A stretch of DNA of 64,000 bases, from the NCBI GenBank assembly GCA_945874895.1, contig CAMCIC010000007.1, forward strand, positions 97,354 to 161,353. The letters are read 5' to 3'. The notes under the pieces are model-generated. The model ran no database searches. It was not told where the DNA came from and saw only the letters and a list, made by a program, of their open reading frames with translations. Position 1 is the stretch's first letter, and every line of letters begins with the position of its first letter. Origin of the DNA: Akkermansia muciniphila. Its GTDB lineage: Bacteria; Verrucomicrobiota; Verrucomicrobiia; Verrucomicrobiales; Akkermansiaceae. Of the stretch, positions 24,201-34,270 are shown in pieces. Position numbers and translations under genes: made by a program.

Positions 24201-24286
24201 GTTGTCTGTTGGTTGGCAGTGATGGCGGATTTTGAATGAACAAAACCCTCCTGCGTGCCGGTGTCGCGAAACCCCGGCGAGAGTGA

Positions 24287-24715
24287 TTACATTCCTTCGA
24301 CTTCGATGCCCATTTGACGGGCGGTGCCGGCGAGGATGCGAGCGGCAGCTTCAGGATTCTTGGTGTTCAGGTCAGGCATCTTGCGATTGACCACTTCCAT
24401 GAGTTTCTCCTTCGTGAGCTTGGCCACTTTGATTTTGTGTGGTTCTTTCGAGCCTGAGGCAATACCGGCTGCTTTTTTCAGCAGGTTGCCGGCGGGAGGT
24501 TGTTTGGTGACAAAGCTGAATGATTTGTCTTTGTAGACCGTGATCACCACGGGCAACACGTCCCCTGCTTGCGACTGGGTAGCTGCGTTGAATTCTTTGC
24601 AGAATGCCATGATGTTCACACCACGCTGACCGAGGGCTGGTCCGACGGGTGGTGATGGGTTGGCGGAGCCTGCGGGAATTTGCAACTTGATGAATCCGGT
24701 AATTTCTTTAGCCAT
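24287..24715 (-). CDS. rplK: 50S ribosomal protein L11
   Basis: L11 (142 residues) shapes the GTPase-associated centre. The N-terminal proline-rich signature is [19 protein letters not shown], and the RNA-binding C-terminal domain contains [19 protein letters not shown] and [15 protein letters not shown]. It follows nusG by 78 bp in the usual order nusG-rplK-rplA. Confidence 0.97.
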   Translation of the reverse strand: MAKEITGFIKLQIPAGSANPSPPVGPALGQRGVNIMAFCKEFNAATQSQAGDVLPVVITVYKDKSFSFVTKQPPAGNLLKKAAGIASGSKEPHKIKVAKLTKEKLMEVVNRKMPDLNTKNPEAAARILAGTARQMGIEVEGM

Positions 24716-24793
24716 GACTAGGAGTGGTTGTGATTGTGAGTGATTGGGGCCGTTGATTTGCCGAAGCGCCGGAACGGAACCGGTGGCGTTTCA

Positions 24794-25363
24794 TTAGGCA
24801 CGCTCGACCTGCCAGAATTCCAAATCCACCGGAGTGGAGCGACCGAAGATCGAGACCGCCACACGAAGTTTACCGCGCTCTGGATCGATTTCTTCGACTA
24901 TGCCGTTTTGGCTTTCAAAGGGACCATCGGCAACACGCACGGTGTCACCAACTTCAAAAACAATAGAAGGGCGGACGCTGTCTTGGCGTTCACGCATTTG
25001 CGAGAGAAGAGCCTCCACCTCGCGTTCACGCATCGGAACGGGGCGATCTTTGGTGCCAGCAAAGCCGATCACTCCGTCCATTTCCTTGAGGAAATACCAG
25101 GTCTTTTCAATCAACTGGTTGGCTTCATCAAACAAATTCATGTTGACGATGATGTAACCCGGAAAAAACTTGCGTCGTGATTCGGTTTTTTTGCCTTTTC
25201 TCACTTCCGAGACCGTTTCCATCGGGACTAGGGCGTCAAAAACGTAGTCGCCGAGTTCCTGCTCCTTAGAATCGCGCAAAATCCGTTCACGCACTTTCGA
25301 CTCCTGACCGGAGAGGACGTGGACGACATACCATTGGTTTTTGTTTTGGGCGGTAGCGGACAT
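24794..25363 (-). CDS. nusG: transcription termination/antitermination protein NusG
   Basis: NusG (189 residues) clamps onto RNA polymerase through its NGN domain and contacts Rho or ribosomal S10 through its C-terminal KOW domain. The NGN domain shows WYVVHVLSGQESKVRERI and FFPGYIIVNMNL; the KOW domain begins at VGDTVRVADGPFESQNGIV. The gene sits between secE (61 bp upstream) and rplK, the standard bacterial arrangement. Confidence 0.97.
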   Translation of the reverse strand: MSATAQNKNQWYVVHVLSGQESKVRERILRDSKEQELGDYVFDALVPMETVSEVRKGKKTESRRKFFPGYIIVNMNLFDEANQLIEKTWYFLKEMDGVIGFAGTKDRPVPMREREVEALLSQMRERQDSVRPSIVFEVGDTVRVADGPFESQNGIVEEIDPERGKLRVAVSIFGRSTPVDLEFWQVERA

Positions 25364-25424
25364 GGGCTTGGGAAAAATCGAGCAGAGAGGGAAAGAGATC
25401 GAGCAATTCGCGGGGCGAAAATTG

Positions 25425-25649
25425 TTATGACGCGAGCAGATTTGTCAAGAAAGAAACGGCTTTGGTCAAAAATAAATCCCAAAAGTTGACAAAACCTGCC
25501 AAAAGGACCATCGCGATCAAAACTACGACGGTGGAATCCACCAGCTCTTTGTATTTTTTCAAGCCTTTGACTTTAGGATCTGACTCCCAAGGCCAAGTAG
25601 CTTTCTTAAGCTCGCCGGCGACTTCGCTGATGAATTTGGAGATGTTCAC
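25425..25649 (-). CDS. secE: preprotein translocase subunit SecE (GTG start)
   Basis: SecE clamps SecY in the Sec translocon. The likely start is the GTG at 25649, giving VNISKFISEVAGELKKATWP and a 74-residue protein with the SecE signature (LKKATWPW) and one C-terminal membrane helix (VVVLIAMVLLAGFVNFWDLF). The frame runs upstream to 25718, but that would overlap the tRNA-Trp gene and add an unrelated, proline-rich stretch. The amphipathic helix and single membrane span fit the short bacterial form. No strong Shine-Dalgarno sequence is visible before the GTG. Confidence 0.9.
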   Translation of the reverse strand: MNISKFISEVAGELKKATWPWESDPKVKGLKKYKELVDSTVVVLIAMVLLAGFVNFWDLFLTKAVSFLTNLLAS

Positions 25650-25685
25650 GATTGCTGTAAAAACGTAGAAAGGAAAAAAACGCAG

Positions 25686-25761
25686 TGGCACGGCGGGAGG
25701 GACTCGAACCCCCAACACTCGGTTTTGGAGACCGATGCTCTACCAATTGAACTACCGCCGT
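25686..25761 (-). tRNA. tRNA-Trp (anticodon CCA)
   Basis: The minus strand folds into a full cloverleaf: acceptor ACGGCGG/CCGCCGT, D-arm, anticodon loop CTCCAAA with CCA, T-arm with TTCGAGT, discriminator G and an encoded CCA tail. It lies between tuf and secE, as in many bacteria, and is probably co-transcribed with them. Confidence 0.96.
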
Positions 25762-25878
25762 AAAAATGACTGCACTATGTTGAGCTGAATCGGAGGCACC
25801 CGGGAAAATCCGCCCGAGTGCCTCCTGACAAGCTGAACTTGATCGATCTGATCGACCAAGTAAAGCGAAACTTTCAGA

Positions 25879-27063
25879 TCAATCCAAGATGTCGGCCACA
25901 CGACCAGCACCCACGGTACGACCACCTTCGCGGATCGCGAAACGCATGGTCTTCTCAAGGGCGATCGGCATGATCAGCTCGATGGTCAACTCGACGTTGT
26001 CGCCAGGCATCACCATTTCCACACCGTCGGGGAGCTTGATGCTGCCGGTAACGTCGGTGGTACGGAAGTAGAATTGTGGACGATAGTTCGAGAAGAACGG
26101 GGTGTGACGGCCGCCTTCTTCTTTGGAGAGAACGTAGATCTCACCTTTGAAGTTTTTGTGACCTTTGACGGTGCCTGGCTTGGCGATCACCTGACCGCGC
26201 TCCACGTCGTTTTTCTTCAGACCGCGAACCAGCAGACCAACGTTGTCACCGGCACGACCTTCGTCGAGGAGTTTGCGGAACATTTCGATGTCGGTAACGG
26301 TGGTTTTCTGCGTGTCGCGGATACCAACGATTTCGACTTCCTCCATCTTCTTGATGATGCCACGCTCCACACGACCGGTGCAAACGGTTCCACGACCTTC
26401 GATCGAGAACACGTCTTCCACGGGCATGAGGAAGGTTTTGTCGATGGGGCGCTCTGGCAGTGGGATGTAGCTATCCACAGCGGCCATCAGCTTGTTGATC
26501 GCCTCTTTGTAGGTAGCGTCGCCTTCAAGGGCGCGCAGAGCAGATCCGCGAACGACAGGAATGTCGTCACCGGGGAATTCGTAAGTGGAGAGCAGGTCGC
26601 GCACTTCCATTTCCACGAGGTCGAGAAGTTCTTCGTCGTCCACCATGTCGCACTTGTTCATGAAAACAACCAGTGCGGGAACGCCCACCTGACGAGCGAG
26701 CAGGATGTGCTCACGAGTTTGTGGCATTGGACCGTCTGCAGCGGAAACCACGAGAATCGCGCCGTCCATCTGAGCAGCACCGGTGATCATGTTCTTCACG
26801 TAGTCAGCGTGACCTGGGCAGTCCACGTGAGCGTAGTGACGGTTTTCAGTTTCATATTCCACGTGAGCGGTGTTGATGGTGATACCGCGCTCGCGCTCCT
26901 CGGGAGCGGCGTCGATGTCAGCGTATCCTTTTGCCTGAGCGAAACCTTTCTCTGCGAGAGTGTTGGTGATCGCGGCGGTAAGGGTGGTTTTGCCGTGGTC
27001 GACGTGCCCGATGGTACCGATGTTTACGTGGGGCTTATTGCGTTGGAATGCTTCTTTTGCCAT
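25879..27063 (-). CDS. tuf: elongation factor Tu
   Basis: EF-Tu (394 residues) delivers aminoacyl-tRNA to the ribosome. G-domain motifs are [10 protein letters not shown] (G1), [15 protein letters not shown] (G2/effector), [12 protein letters not shown] (G3) and NKCDMVD (G4). The start at 27063 ([20 protein letters not shown]) is the family start; an upstream in-frame ATG at 27126 abuts the tRNA-Thr gene and adds an unrelated stretch. The gene lies between tRNA-Thr and tRNA-Trp, matching the thrT-tufB-type arrangement. A second tuf copy, if present, is outside the window. Confidence 0.98.
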   Translation of the reverse strand: MAKEAFQRNKPHVNIGTIGHVDHGKTTLTAAITNTLAEKGFAQAKGYADIDAAPEERERGITINTAHVEYETENRHYAHVDCPGHADYVKNMITGAAQMDGAILVVSAADGPMPQTREHILLARQVGVPALVVFMNKCDMVDDEELLDLVEMEVRDLLSTYEFPGDDIPVVRGSALRALEGDATYKEAINKLMAAVDSYIPLPERPIDKTFLMPVEDVFSIEGRGTVCTGRVERGIIKKMEEVEIVGIRDTQKTTVTDIEMFRKLLDEGRAGDNVGLLVRGLKKNDVERGQVIAKPGTVKGHKNFKGEIYVLSKEEGGRHTPFFSNYRPQFYFRTTDVTGSIKLPDGVEMVMPGDNVELTIELIMPIALEKTMRFAIREGGRTVGAGRVADILD

Positions 27064-27134
27064 AATAGTTGTTAGTTTCGCTTGAGGCTTTTGTTGATTA
27101 GTTTGTTGTGGGCTGCTGAACGGCAAAACAGCGA

Positions 27135-27209
<75 letters not shown>

Positions 27210-27255
27210 AACTTTCGTTGCCTGCTGTTCCCCAGAGGTGCCAGAAAACTGTCAG

Positions 27256-27305
27256 CCGCCCGGGAAAAGCGGGCGGGAAATTAACAGTTTAGCCGGATCT
27301 GTCAA
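27256..27305 (-). promoter_or_regulatory. putative promoter and leader hairpin of the tRNA-Thr/tuf operon
   Basis: On the minus strand TTGACA (complement of 27300-27305) is followed after 16 bases by TAATTT (complement of 27278-27283), a good -35 and a fair -10. Just downstream, CCGCCCG/CGGGCGG (27256-27276) forms a strong hairpin that would lie at the 5' end of the transcript, about 45 bp before tRNA-Thr. Confidence 0.5.
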
Positions 27306-27608
27306 AAAAAATATCACGAAAGATCGTTTTTTTTGCGACTCCTCGGAAACATTAGCTCATCTACCCATCAAGTTGCGGCAATCAAGCCCGCAGTCCCTAT
27401 GACCGTTGGGCACTTGGAAAGATGGCTGTCATTCCTCTGGCACGCAACTCACAGCCTGCCATGGCAAACCATGTATCCGATTCACAACAATGAAAATCGC
27501 AGCAAAATGGGGCTTTCGACCGCAAAGAAATTCTACGAAAAAGACTTTGCTGACAAATCATGCGAAAAATTGGCGTGCGTTTCTGCTCATTTTTTCCACA
27601 ATCGGTTT
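27306..27608. other. intergenic stretch without a recognised gene
   Basis: This interval separates the tuf-block promoter from the TIM-barrel gene. The frame of that gene happens to be open back to 27333, but the upstream part is not protein-like and no family similarity is seen. A divergent promoter for the downstream gene presumably lies here; none stands out. Confidence 0.5.
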
Positions 27609-28424
27609 ATGAAATTTGCCATTTGCAACGAAACATTCGGCTCCATCCCCTTGGCAGAAGCGGCAAAACTCGCCCGCTCCTGTGGCTACACAGGTCTCGA
27701 AATCGCGCCCTTCACACTAGCGCCGGACCCTCGATCCGTAACCATCCAAGACGCCCGCCAGTGGGGTCATGAAGTGCGCAGTGAAGGAATCGAGGTCGTA
27801 GGCCTCCACTGGTTGCTACTTCAACCGCCAGGAATGCATGTTACCACACCTGACGCTGGAATCCGACAAAAAACCTTAGACTTCAGTCGTCACTTGGTCG
27901 ATCTCTGCCATGCACTTGGCGGTAGCATCATGGTCTGGGGCTCACCGAAACAACGGTTCATCGAAGCGGAGTGGGTTCGGTCCGATGCTGTAAAGCGCGC
28001 CGCGGAATTATTCCACAAGGTGGCGGAACACGGTGAGACGATGGGAGTGACCTTGGCGCTGGAGCCCCTCGGAACCGTAGAAACCAATTTTCTCACAAGC
28101 GCCTCTGAAACCATCGAGCTCATCGAGGAGATCGGACATCCCCACTGTCGTCTGCACCTCGACGTCAAGGCCATGAGCTATGAAACCATAGCCATTGCGG
28201 ATGTCATTCGCTCGTCCAAAGATCACACGGTTCATTTCCATGCCAACGACCCGAATCTTCGAGGTCCTGGTATGGGAAGCGTGGAATACGGTCCAATCGT
28301 GGATGCCTTGCGTGAAACGGCCTATTCGGGATGGATCAGTGTGGAGGTTTTTGACTACAGCCCCTCGCCTCTTGTGATTGCGCAAGAATCCAGAGACAAC
28401 CTGCGCCGCTTCTTTGGTTGTTGA
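27609..28424 (+). CDS. sugar phosphate isomerase/epimerase-like TIM-barrel protein
   Basis: The 271-residue product belongs to the xylose isomerase-like TIM-barrel family (AP_endonuc_2). Seen motifs are the N-terminal strand [29 protein letters not shown], the metal-site Glu in [13 protein letters not shown], and the Asp/His pair in [10 protein letters not shown] and [14 protein letters not shown]. Such enzymes isomerise or epimerise ketoses and inositols with a divalent metal; the substrate here is unknown. The ATG at 27609 gives the family N-terminus. The gene stands alone, convergent with the HU gene. Confidence 0.82.
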   Translation: MKFAICNETFGSIPLAEAAKLARSCGYTGLEIAPFTLAPDPRSVTIQDARQWGHEVRSEGIEVVGLHWLLLQPPGMHVTTPDAGIRQKTLDFSRHLVDLCHALGGSIMVWGSPKQRFIEAEWVRSDAVKRAAELFHKVAEHGETMGVTLALEPLGTVETNFLTSASETIELIEEIGHPHCRLHLDVKAMSYETIAIADVIRSSKDHTVHFHANDPNLRGPGMGSVEYGPIVDALRETAYSGWISVEVFDYSPSPLVIAQESRDNLRRFFGC

Positions 28425-28460
28425 ATCGAGCCATGCGACATAGCTCGCGGTCGCTTTCAA

Positions 28461-28489
28461 AATAAAACAGCCCTGGCGAACCAGGGCTG
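28461..28489 (-). terminator. rho-independent terminator of the HU gene
   Basis: CAGCCCTGG/CCAGGGCTG (28468-28489) is a perfect 9-bp stem with a CGAA loop. On the minus strand it is followed by TTTTATTTT, and it lies 36 bp beyond the HU stop codon. On the plus strand only A residues follow, so it serves the minus strand mainly. Confidence 0.88.
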
Positions 28490-28525
28490 AAAAGGTTGGG
28501 TTTTGTTAGGATTGCGATCAAACAA

Positions 28526-28801
28526 TTACAGACCTGTTTTCAGGCTGCTGGAAGCTTTGAAGCCCACCGACTTGGAAGCGGCGATTTTCATCGACTCACC
28601 AGTTTTCGGGTTGCGACCCATGCGAGCGGCACGCTTCTTCACAGAGAAGGTTCCGAACCCAATAAGTTGCACTTTTTTGGTCTTCTTGATTCCTGCGGCG
28701 ATTGCGTCGAGAACGGTGTTCACGGCATCTTCAGCGGCACGTTTGGTCGCTTCCTTGCCCATTGCTTTTTGGACTGCTTCGATTAGTTCAGCTTTATTCA
28801 T
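28526..28801 (-). CDS. HU/IHF-family DNA-binding protein
   Basis: The 91-residue protein is a standard HU: MNKAELIEAVQKAMG at the N-terminus, the conserved LIGFGTFSVKKRAARMGRNP core and the DNA-binding arm with RNPKTGESMKI. HU dimers bend DNA non-specifically and compact the nucleoid. The start at 28801 is the family start; the open frame extends to 28975 without homology. It is monocistronic, with its own terminator. Confidence 0.95.
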   Translation of the reverse strand: MNKAELIEAVQKAMGKEATKRAAEDAVNTVLDAIAAGIKKTKKVQLIGFGTFSVKKRAARMGRNPKTGESMKIAASKSVGFKASSSLKTGL

Positions 28802-29254
28802 GGCGGCAACGCTTTTGCCGAAAATCCCCCTGATAGCGCAAGATAAATTCAAGAAACGCACAAAATATTTTTTCGATAAAATCAAACATATTCTTGACAA
28901 TTGTCTATGGATTCCAAGCAACGGAATTGATTGAAGCTGTTGCAACATCACCAGTGCGACTCCCCCGCTTCTCATCTAACAGAAAACAAGGTCTCGTAAG
29001 CAGTGGCAATGGACTCACCATCATCAACGAGATAAAATCCTAAGACGTCTCCCGATCACAGGTTCTGCGTCATCATGCAACATCAGCGCTGGGCAAGCCA
29101 TCACGCGCCAATCTCAGTGAGGAGCTTATGTTCCCAGAACAAGCGTAGCAGCAAAGTTGGCTCCGTCTTTGATGACACAAACGGATGAGATGCACCACGG
29201 TCCAAAAGCGACACCGGCGGGTCAGAAAATATCACGCAGAGTGTCACCCGTCCA
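28802..29254. other. intergenic stretch upstream of HU, no gene recognised
   Basis: The 450-bp interval is AT-rich near the HU start, as expected for its promoter, but no confident -35/-10 pair could be set. The rest shows no open frame with protein character and no clear repeat. A long leader or a small RNA cannot be excluded. Confidence 0.45.
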
Positions 29255-30613
29255 TCAGCCCAGCAAAGGCCACAACGCTCGCCCTGAGGATCGGCGCCGC
29301 ATCAACCAACCGCCCAATGCCGCAAAGAGCACGATGGGTGACCATGCCGCCACTGCCGGAGAAATGTTACCCGACTCTCCCAAAGCCAGTGCGACGGATG
29401 TCAACAAAACCAAATGGATCGCAAGAATGATGGTGATGGCTATGGCAGCACCGTGAGCACGACGCGTCACATACAGCGAGAGCGGCAAGGCAAACATGAC
29501 ATACACGAAACAACTCACGGGCAATGCGAGGCGGTAGTGCCACTGTGTCTGGTAGCGCACGAAATCGCGCTGCAACCACTTGGCTTGCATGTCCGCATTC
29601 ATGGCACCACTCAGGTCAGGCATGCCCAAGTGGCGGATATTCAACCCTAGCTGCACGATTTGCGAGGGAGTCTCTTGCCAGGTATTTTTCACATACGGAT
29701 CAGCCGGGCTCACAAAAACCGGAGCTTGGTTTTTGTGATGGTCGGAAAGCTCCACATCATAAAACGCCCAGGTCTTGTCATCCGCACTCCACACAGCCTC
29801 TTTGGCATAGAGGCGTGAAGCGAGTGAGCCGTCGGCATTGAGCGAGGTGACTTCTACTCCTTTCATCGGCACCCCTCGATCGAATCCACGAGGAATTTCC
29901 GTGACCATCCACATGCGCTGCCCCTTTGCAGAATAATAAACAGCGTGATTCATGAGCATGCCCGTTTTGCCTCTTGCTTCGTCCATGTAGGCATTTTTCA
30001 TTCCTGCTGCCATGGGAGCCCAATGGAAATTGCAACCCAGATAGAACAACGTGGCCCAAAGTCCACACAGATAGAGAGGTGCCATCACTCGAATCATGCT
30101 CCGCCCACTCTGCAGTGCCGCCACGATTTCTCGCGAACGGGAAATCCTCGCAACACAAAACATCACGGAAAACAAAATGCCGAATGGTAGCATGGCACTG
30201 ACAATCGCGGGAGCGAACCTCGAGTAAAACAACCACGTGCTGCGAAGCAATTCCCCCGTCTCCCCAAGACGAGCGGCGTTGCCAGAAAAATCGATGAGCA
30301 CATAGATCAAAAGAATCCCACCGTAGCATACCAGCATGGCGCTGAGGAATTCTCTCATCAACCAGCGCGACAAGACACTGGAAAAGGCATAGGTCACCGC
30401 GCCTATGAACGGCAAAAAAAAGATTCCCGCTAACACATAAGGTCGCAACCCATGAAGAAATCGATCCGAATCGGGAAAGCCGCGCAAATGATCCTGCACC
30501 TGTTCCTGCTCCATAGGAAAGCGCCACCAGCAAAGCATCCACCCCATCAGGAGTGTGAAGACCACTATGACTATCCTTCCCGCGGCTGAATGGTTTTTGT
30601 GCAACGTGCGCAT
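29255..30613 (-). CDS. LptF/LptG-family lipopolysaccharide export permease (YjgP/YjgQ)
   Basis: The 452-residue inner-membrane protein has the LptF/G layout: three or more membrane helices at the N-terminal side (one early helix about 13-31, then 57-80, 95-115, 135-160), a periplasmic jellyroll-like domain of about 180 residues, and three closing helices (375-440). LptFG with LptB extracts LPS and passes it to LptC/A/D. The stretch LYVTRRAHGAAIAITIILA near the end matches the family. Only one such permease is present here; the partner and LptB must be elsewhere. A hydrophobic, tryptophan-rich N-terminal extension precedes the usual first helix. Confidence 0.82.
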   Translation of the reverse strand: MRTLHKNHSAAGRIVIVVFTLLMGWMLCWWRFPMEQEQVQDHLRGFPDSDRFLHGLRPYVLAGIFFLPFIGAVTYAFSSVLSRWLMREFLSAMLVCYGGILLIYVLIDFSGNAARLGETGELLRSTWLFYSRFAPAIVSAMLPFGILFSVMFCVARISRSREIVAALQSGRSMIRVMAPLYLCGLWATLFYLGCNFHWAPMAAGMKNAYMDEARGKTGMLMNHAVYYSAKGQRMWMVTEIPRGFDRGVPMKGVEVTSLNADGSLASRLYAKEAVWSADDKTWAFYDVELSDHHKNQAPVFVSPADPYVKNTWQETPSQIVQLGLNIRHLGMPDLSGAMNADMQAKWLQRDFVRYQTQWHYRLALPVSCFVYVMFALPLSLYVTRRAHGAAIAITIILAIHLVLLTSVALALGESGNISPAVAAWSPIVLFAALGGWLMRRRSSGRALWPLLG

Positions 30614-30706
30614 TCCTTACGCAAAATCCACGATCATGGCAACCATCTCGTCACAACGTTTGCAGTTTTCTTCCGCAGGTTTCATGGTAGGGTCGGTTCA
30701 TCTCAC

Positions 30707-31249
30707 ATGAAGCAGCGACGGCAGGGAGTCTGGAAAGCGAAACGCGTGTTTGCCAAAAACACCACTGGTGAACTGGCGCGCCAGTATGACCTGCCTAGCA
30801 CCCAGCGCGCCAGCACGAGGTTGCTCGTAGGACGCCATGAGTGGGTCAGCTTGCCCGATCTGGGCCCGCTGCCATGGATGGCCAAGACCGATACAGGAGC
30901 GCGCACTTCTACCTTGCACGCCACAAACATCAAAATCGACGAACGATCCAGCTTGGTATCGTTCGAAACCCAGGACCACACAGGTGCCGTGATTTCCTGC
31001 ACGGCTCCCTTGTCTCGCTTTAAAATCATCCGCAATTCCACAGGCGGCACCCAAAACCGGGTGATCATTCGCACCACCGCGACTTTCGCGGGAGGATTGA
31101 CATTTCCGATCGAGCTCACATTGGCCGATCGTAGCCACATGAAATGCCCTATGCTTCTTGGAAGAAGAGCCATATCCGGCTATTTTCTGGTTGATCCCCA
31201 ATCCGACTATCTGCTCGGCCATCTCGACGATTTCCCCACTGTCCCCTAA
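30707..31249 (+). CDS. RimB-like retropepsin-fold protease (ATP-dependent zinc protease family, PF05618)
   Basis: The 180-residue protein has the retropepsin-like signature [14 protein letters not shown] (about 63-76, catalytic Asp-Thr-Gly) and the closing [16 protein letters not shown]. The family was once called ATP-dependent zinc protease. In Pseudomonas, the member RimB trims the glutamate tail that RimK adds to ribosomal protein S6. Here the gene sits directly upstream of rimK with 16 bp between them, so the same partnership is likely. The start at 30707 is chosen because the upstream frame overlaps the divergent lptF/G-like gene. Confidence 0.85.
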   Translation: MKQRRQGVWKAKRVFAKNTTGELARQYDLPSTQRASTRLLVGRHEWVSLPDLGPLPWMAKTDTGARTSTLHATNIKIDERSSLVSFETQDHTGAVISCTAPLSRFKIIRNSTGGTQNRVIIRTTATFAGGLTFPIELTLADRSHMKCPMLLGRRAISGYFLVDPQSDYLLGHLDDFPTVP

Positions 31250-31265
31250 CCCCCACATCATGATC

Positions 31266-32168
31266 ATGAACCTCATCATTCTCTCGCGCAATCCTGCACT
31301 CTACAGCACCGATGCCCTCGTCCAAGCCGCCATCGCACGTGGTCACTCCGTCCGCGTGGTGGATTATCTTCGCTGCTACATGAATATCACCTCCAGCAAG
31401 CCACGCATCTATCTGGAAGGCGAAGAACTCAAGGCGGATGCGATCATCCCACGCATCGCCGTGCAACACACGGCCTACGGCAATGCCGTGGTAAGACAAT
31501 TCGAAATGATGGGCGTTCAGACACTCAATGACAGTGTCGCGATTTCCCGCTCACGCGACAAACTTCGCAGTCTGCAGTTGCTGGCAAAAAAGGGAGTCGG
31601 ACTGCCCGTGACTGGTTTCGCGCACTCCATCGATGCCACCAACGAGCTGATCTCCATGTGCGGCGGCGCTCCATTGGTGGTGAAACTCCTCCAAGGAACC
31701 CAGGGCATGGGCGTGGTGCTGGCAGAGACCAAAAAAGCGGCTGAGTCAGTGATCGAGGCATTCAAAGAGGTGCGCGCCGATATCCTAGTGCAAGAATACA
31801 TCGCTGAATCCAAAGGCGCCGACATCCGCTGCATTGTGCTAGGGAAAAAAGTGATCGCTGCCATGGAACGTCAGGGCATGGACGGTGAATTTCGCTCGAA
31901 CCTCCATCGCGGTGGCAAGGCAAAAAAAATCTCCATCACCGCCGAGGAGCGCAAAACTGCGATCAAGGCCGCCAAAATCATGGGACTGAACCTGGCCGGC
32001 GTCGATCTCCTGCGCTCCGCGCGAGGTCCGCTAGTCATCGAGGTGAACTCTTCACCGGGACTGGAAGGCATCGAAAACGCGACAAACAAAAATTGTGCTG
32101 ACGCCATCATTCAGTTTCTGGAGAATTCCATCAAAGAGAAAAAACCGAAATCGATCGACGGCAAGTGA
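31266..32168 (+). CDS. rimK: RimK-type alpha-L-glutamate ligase (ATP-grasp)
   Basis: RimK adds glutamates to the C-terminus of ribosomal protein S6. The 300-residue length equals that of E. coli RimK. It begins [15 protein letters not shown], followed by the ATP-grasp core: [49 protein letters not shown] and [12 protein letters not shown] (metal-binding Glu and Asn). The alternative ATG at 31260 adds two residues. It forms a two-gene unit with the RimB-like protease upstream, and is followed by a strong bidirectional terminator. Confidence 0.93.
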   Translation: MNLIILSRNPALYSTDALVQAAIARGHSVRVVDYLRCYMNITSSKPRIYLEGEELKADAIIPRIAVQHTAYGNAVVRQFEMMGVQTLNDSVAISRSRDKLRSLQLLAKKGVGLPVTGFAHSIDATNELISMCGGAPLVVKLLQGTQGMGVVLAETKKAAESVIEAFKEVRADILVQEYIAESKGADIRCIVLGKKVIAAMERQGMDGEFRSNLHRGGKAKKISITAEERKTAIKAAKIMGLNLAGVDLLRSARGPLVIEVNSSPGLEGIENATNKNCADAIIQFLENSIKEKKPKSIDGK

Positions 32169-32310
32169 TCGATCATCAAACGTGAACGGATCGCACGAAG
32201 CGAAATGTTCCATTCCTTGAACGACGGTCGTGCAGACTCGTCCCTTCATGCATCTCGAGAGGCAAGCGCGAGATTTCTACCAATGAAGGACTGGTAGGAA
32301 CCGTCAATCA

Positions 32311-32340
32311 AAAAGGCCACACGCAAGCGTGTGGCCTTTT
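32311..32340. terminator. bidirectional rho-independent terminator between rimK and eno
   Basis: AAAAGGCCACACGC and GCGTGTGGCCTTTT form a perfect 14-bp stem with a 2-base loop. The A-run and T-run at its ends allow termination in both directions, which fits the convergent rimK and eno genes. Confidence 0.93.
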
Positions 32341-32362
32341 CCGTCGGTGAAATAGGAAAACC

Positions 32363-33670
<1,308 letters not shown>

Positions 33671-33847
33671 TCAATGCGCGGGAGGTATGACAGCTTTGCG
33701 CACCTCTTGCAATGCCGAAAAGCCATGATTTCACGTGTTGGTCTGTCATGCTTTCAGAAGCCGATGAAAGAAGCAGAATTGTTACATTAAACTTCTTGTA
33801 AAATAATGTTTGCTTTACACATACACCAGAACTATAAGTCCTTTGCT

Positions 33848-34186
33848 ATGCCAGCTAAAAAAGCAATCAAACGATATACCGAAGAGCAGAAAAACGAAAT
33901 TCTCGCTTTTATTGAAAAACACAATTCCGAAAAAGGCCGCGGTGGACAAACTGTGGCGATTAAGAAATTCGGAGTAACCGCCGCCACACTTTCGGCCTGG
34001 GGTAAAAAATCGGGCAAGAAAACCAAAAAAACAGCCAAAACAGCCAAGAAAACCCGCAATCCTAGCAAACTGTGGGAGCGTCTTGGCGCAGTGAAGACTG
34101 AGATTGCCAAAGCAGAAAAACTTCTGGCAAAACTCAATCGCGAGGCCAAAGAACTCCGCAAGGAAATTCGCGCTGCCATCGACTGA
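33848..34186 (+). CDS. small basic DNA-binding-like protein with HTH, Lys-rich linker and coiled coil
   Basis: I do not recognise a named family. The 112-residue product starts MPAKKAIKRYTEEQKNEIL, has a helix-turn-helix-like N-terminal half (QTVAIKKFGVTAATLSAWGK, about 36-55) that resembles the homeodomain-like HTH of transposase subunits, then a Lys/Thr/Ala repeat linker (about 56-75, histone H1-like), then a charged helix likely to form a coiled coil (LGAVKTEIAKAEKLLAKLN). This suggests a nucleoid-associated or regulatory protein and not a transposase. It is monocistronic with an AT-rich upstream region and a strong terminator. The start at 33848 is preferred over 33806 because the extension lacks homology. 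Confidence 0.6.
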   Translation: MPAKKAIKRYTEEQKNEILAFIEKHNSEKGRGGQTVAIKKFGVTAATLSAWGKKSGKKTKKTAKTAKKTRNPSKLWERLGAVKTEIAKAEKLLAKLNREAKELRKEIRAAID

Positions 34187-34210
34187 AATCCTCTAACCTA
34201 AGCAACCAAA

Positions 34211-34246
34211 AAAATGCTTTGTATTTTACGATACAAAGCATTTTTT
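34211..34246. terminator. bidirectional rho-independent terminator
   Basis: AAAATGCTTTGTAT (34211-34224) pairs with ATACAAAGCATTTT (34231-34244) around a 6-base loop and is followed by more T. It separates the small basic protein gene from the convergent ksgA-NUDIX gene. Confidence 0.9.
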
Positions 34247-34270
34247 ATACTTATAGGTAGATCAAATGAC

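Noticed and set aside
26074..27075. A 333-codon plus-strand frame opposite tuf
   Set aside because: It is an antisense shadow of tuf with the same unnatural composition.
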